A stretch of 64,000 nt of DNA from Sinorhizobium terangae (GTDB lineage: Bacteria > Pseudomonadota > Alphaproteobacteria > Rhizobiales > Rhizobiaceae): the NCBI RefSeq assembly GCF_029714365.1, contig NZ_CP121659.1, positions 2,542,001-2,606,000 of the forward strand, read 5' to 3'. Shown piece by piece: positions 63,660-64,000 of the stretch; the first letter of the stretch is position 1, and the number at the start of each line of letters is the position of its first letter. The position numbers and the translations under genes are program-made. The notes beneath the pieces were generated by a model, which worked only from the letters and a program-made list of their open reading frames with translations, did no database searches and was not told the origin of the DNA.

Positions 63660-64000
63660 AGCGCCCACTCCGGCTTCCGGTCGAGGACGGGCAAGGGATG
63701 GCGGTCCGCCCCGATGACCGGCATGCAGTTCAGGAGGCCCTGCGTGTAGGGATGCTTGGCGCTGGCGAGATCCGATGCGGCGATTTCCTCGACGATCCTG
63801 CCTGCATACATCACCAGCACACGGTCGCAGAAGGACGAGACGAGCCTGAGATCGTGCGACACGAAGATCAATCCCATGCCGCGATCCGCGACCAGCTTGT
63901 CGAGGATCGACAACACTTCGAGTTGCACCGTTACGTCGAGGGCAGAGGTCGGTTCGTCGGCAATCAGCAGCTCCGGGCCCGCGACCAGCATCATGGCGAT
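63656..64000 (-). CDS. oligopeptide-type ABC transporter ATPase (first ATPase, OppD/DppD-like), C-terminal part
   Basis: The C-terminal 114 residues of a DppD/OppD-type ATPase; the frame is open to the right edge. LLIADEPTSALDVTVQLEVL (Walker B region), FVSHDLRLV and the late HPYTQGLLNCMP are visible. It is the upstream partner of the ATPase at 62910. Confidence 0.9.
   Translation of the reverse strand: MAMMLVAGPELLIADEPTSALDVTVQLEVLSILDKLVADRGMGLIFVSHDLRLVSSFCDRVLVMYAGRIVEEIAASDLASAKHPYTQGLLNCMPVIGADRHPLPVLDRKPEWAL

Overview
The window is GC-rich alphaproteobacterial DNA that most resembles Sinorhizobium/Ensifer. The strongest pointers are a chvE-gguA-gguB-gguC cluster with a divergent gbpR-type LysR gene, an idhA inositol dehydrogenase gene behind GGAA-N6-TTCC boxes, rhizobial mosaic intergenic repeats, and a tRNA-Arg(CCG) gene among sugar-transport genes. 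As I recall it, this order (dehydratase, aldehyde dehydrogenase, gguC/B/A, chvE, gbpR, idhA, MHYT-GGDEF-EAL, ROK, xylose-type ABC, tRNA-Arg) matches a block of S. meliloti pSymB reported to have moved there from the chromosome. Which replicon carries it here cannot be read from the sequence. No phage, integrase, transposase or CRISPR array was seen.

Layout. 1-9.5 kb: purine and urate breakdown (end of xanthine dehydrogenase, LysR regulator, membrane urate oxidase with a cytochrome c tail, guanine deaminase, then on the other strand uraH, allA, uraD, puuE and a DUF1045 gene), with an FMN-dependent lactate dehydrogenase-type gene inside. 9.9-24.7 kb: single genes and small operons: a GT2 glycosyltransferase, a divergent FAD-oxidoreductase/MnmD pair that looks like a split MnmC, an MttB-like methyltransferase without partners, a host-attachment-type protein, a WYL regulator facing a small monooxygenase-like gene and an AlkC-like DNA glycosylase, a DEAD-box helicase, a DMT transporter, and an ATP-grasp/alpha-E/transglutaminase cassette.

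24.9-44.1 kb: sugar region. A six-gene minus-strand operon couples a ChvE-type ABC importer to the lower half of a Weimberg-type pentose acid pathway ending at 2-oxoglutarate. Then come gbpR, a J-domain-like small gene, idhA, a large c-di-GMP protein, and a ROK repressor divergent from a xylFHG-type importer with a clear operator and an unusually long intercistronic hairpin.

44.2-55.9 kb: after tRNA-Arg(CCG) lies a patch of small regulators and enzymes: a MarR/methyltransferase/FlK-like thioesterase operon under a perfect 26-bp palindrome, a MarR-GNAT fusion behind two spaced boxes, YbaK, tandem SDRs facing a LysR gene, a DUF488/MarR pair sharing a palindrome, a PLP decarboxylase coupled to a GNAT, and a BBE-type oxidase. 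56.2-62.8 kb: genes for a CDP-linked, C-methylated, probably O-methylated 6-deoxyhexose, likely for a surface polysaccharide. The window ends in the two ATPase genes of a dipeptide-type ABC transporter.

The best candidates for something undescribed are the FlK-like thioesterase operon (45.2-46.9 kb), the ATP-grasp/alpha-E/transglutaminase cassette with its (Gln-Ser)n tail, the partnerless MttB homologue, and the CDP-branched-sugar locus. All functional statements rest on motif reading and memory of families; no database was searched.
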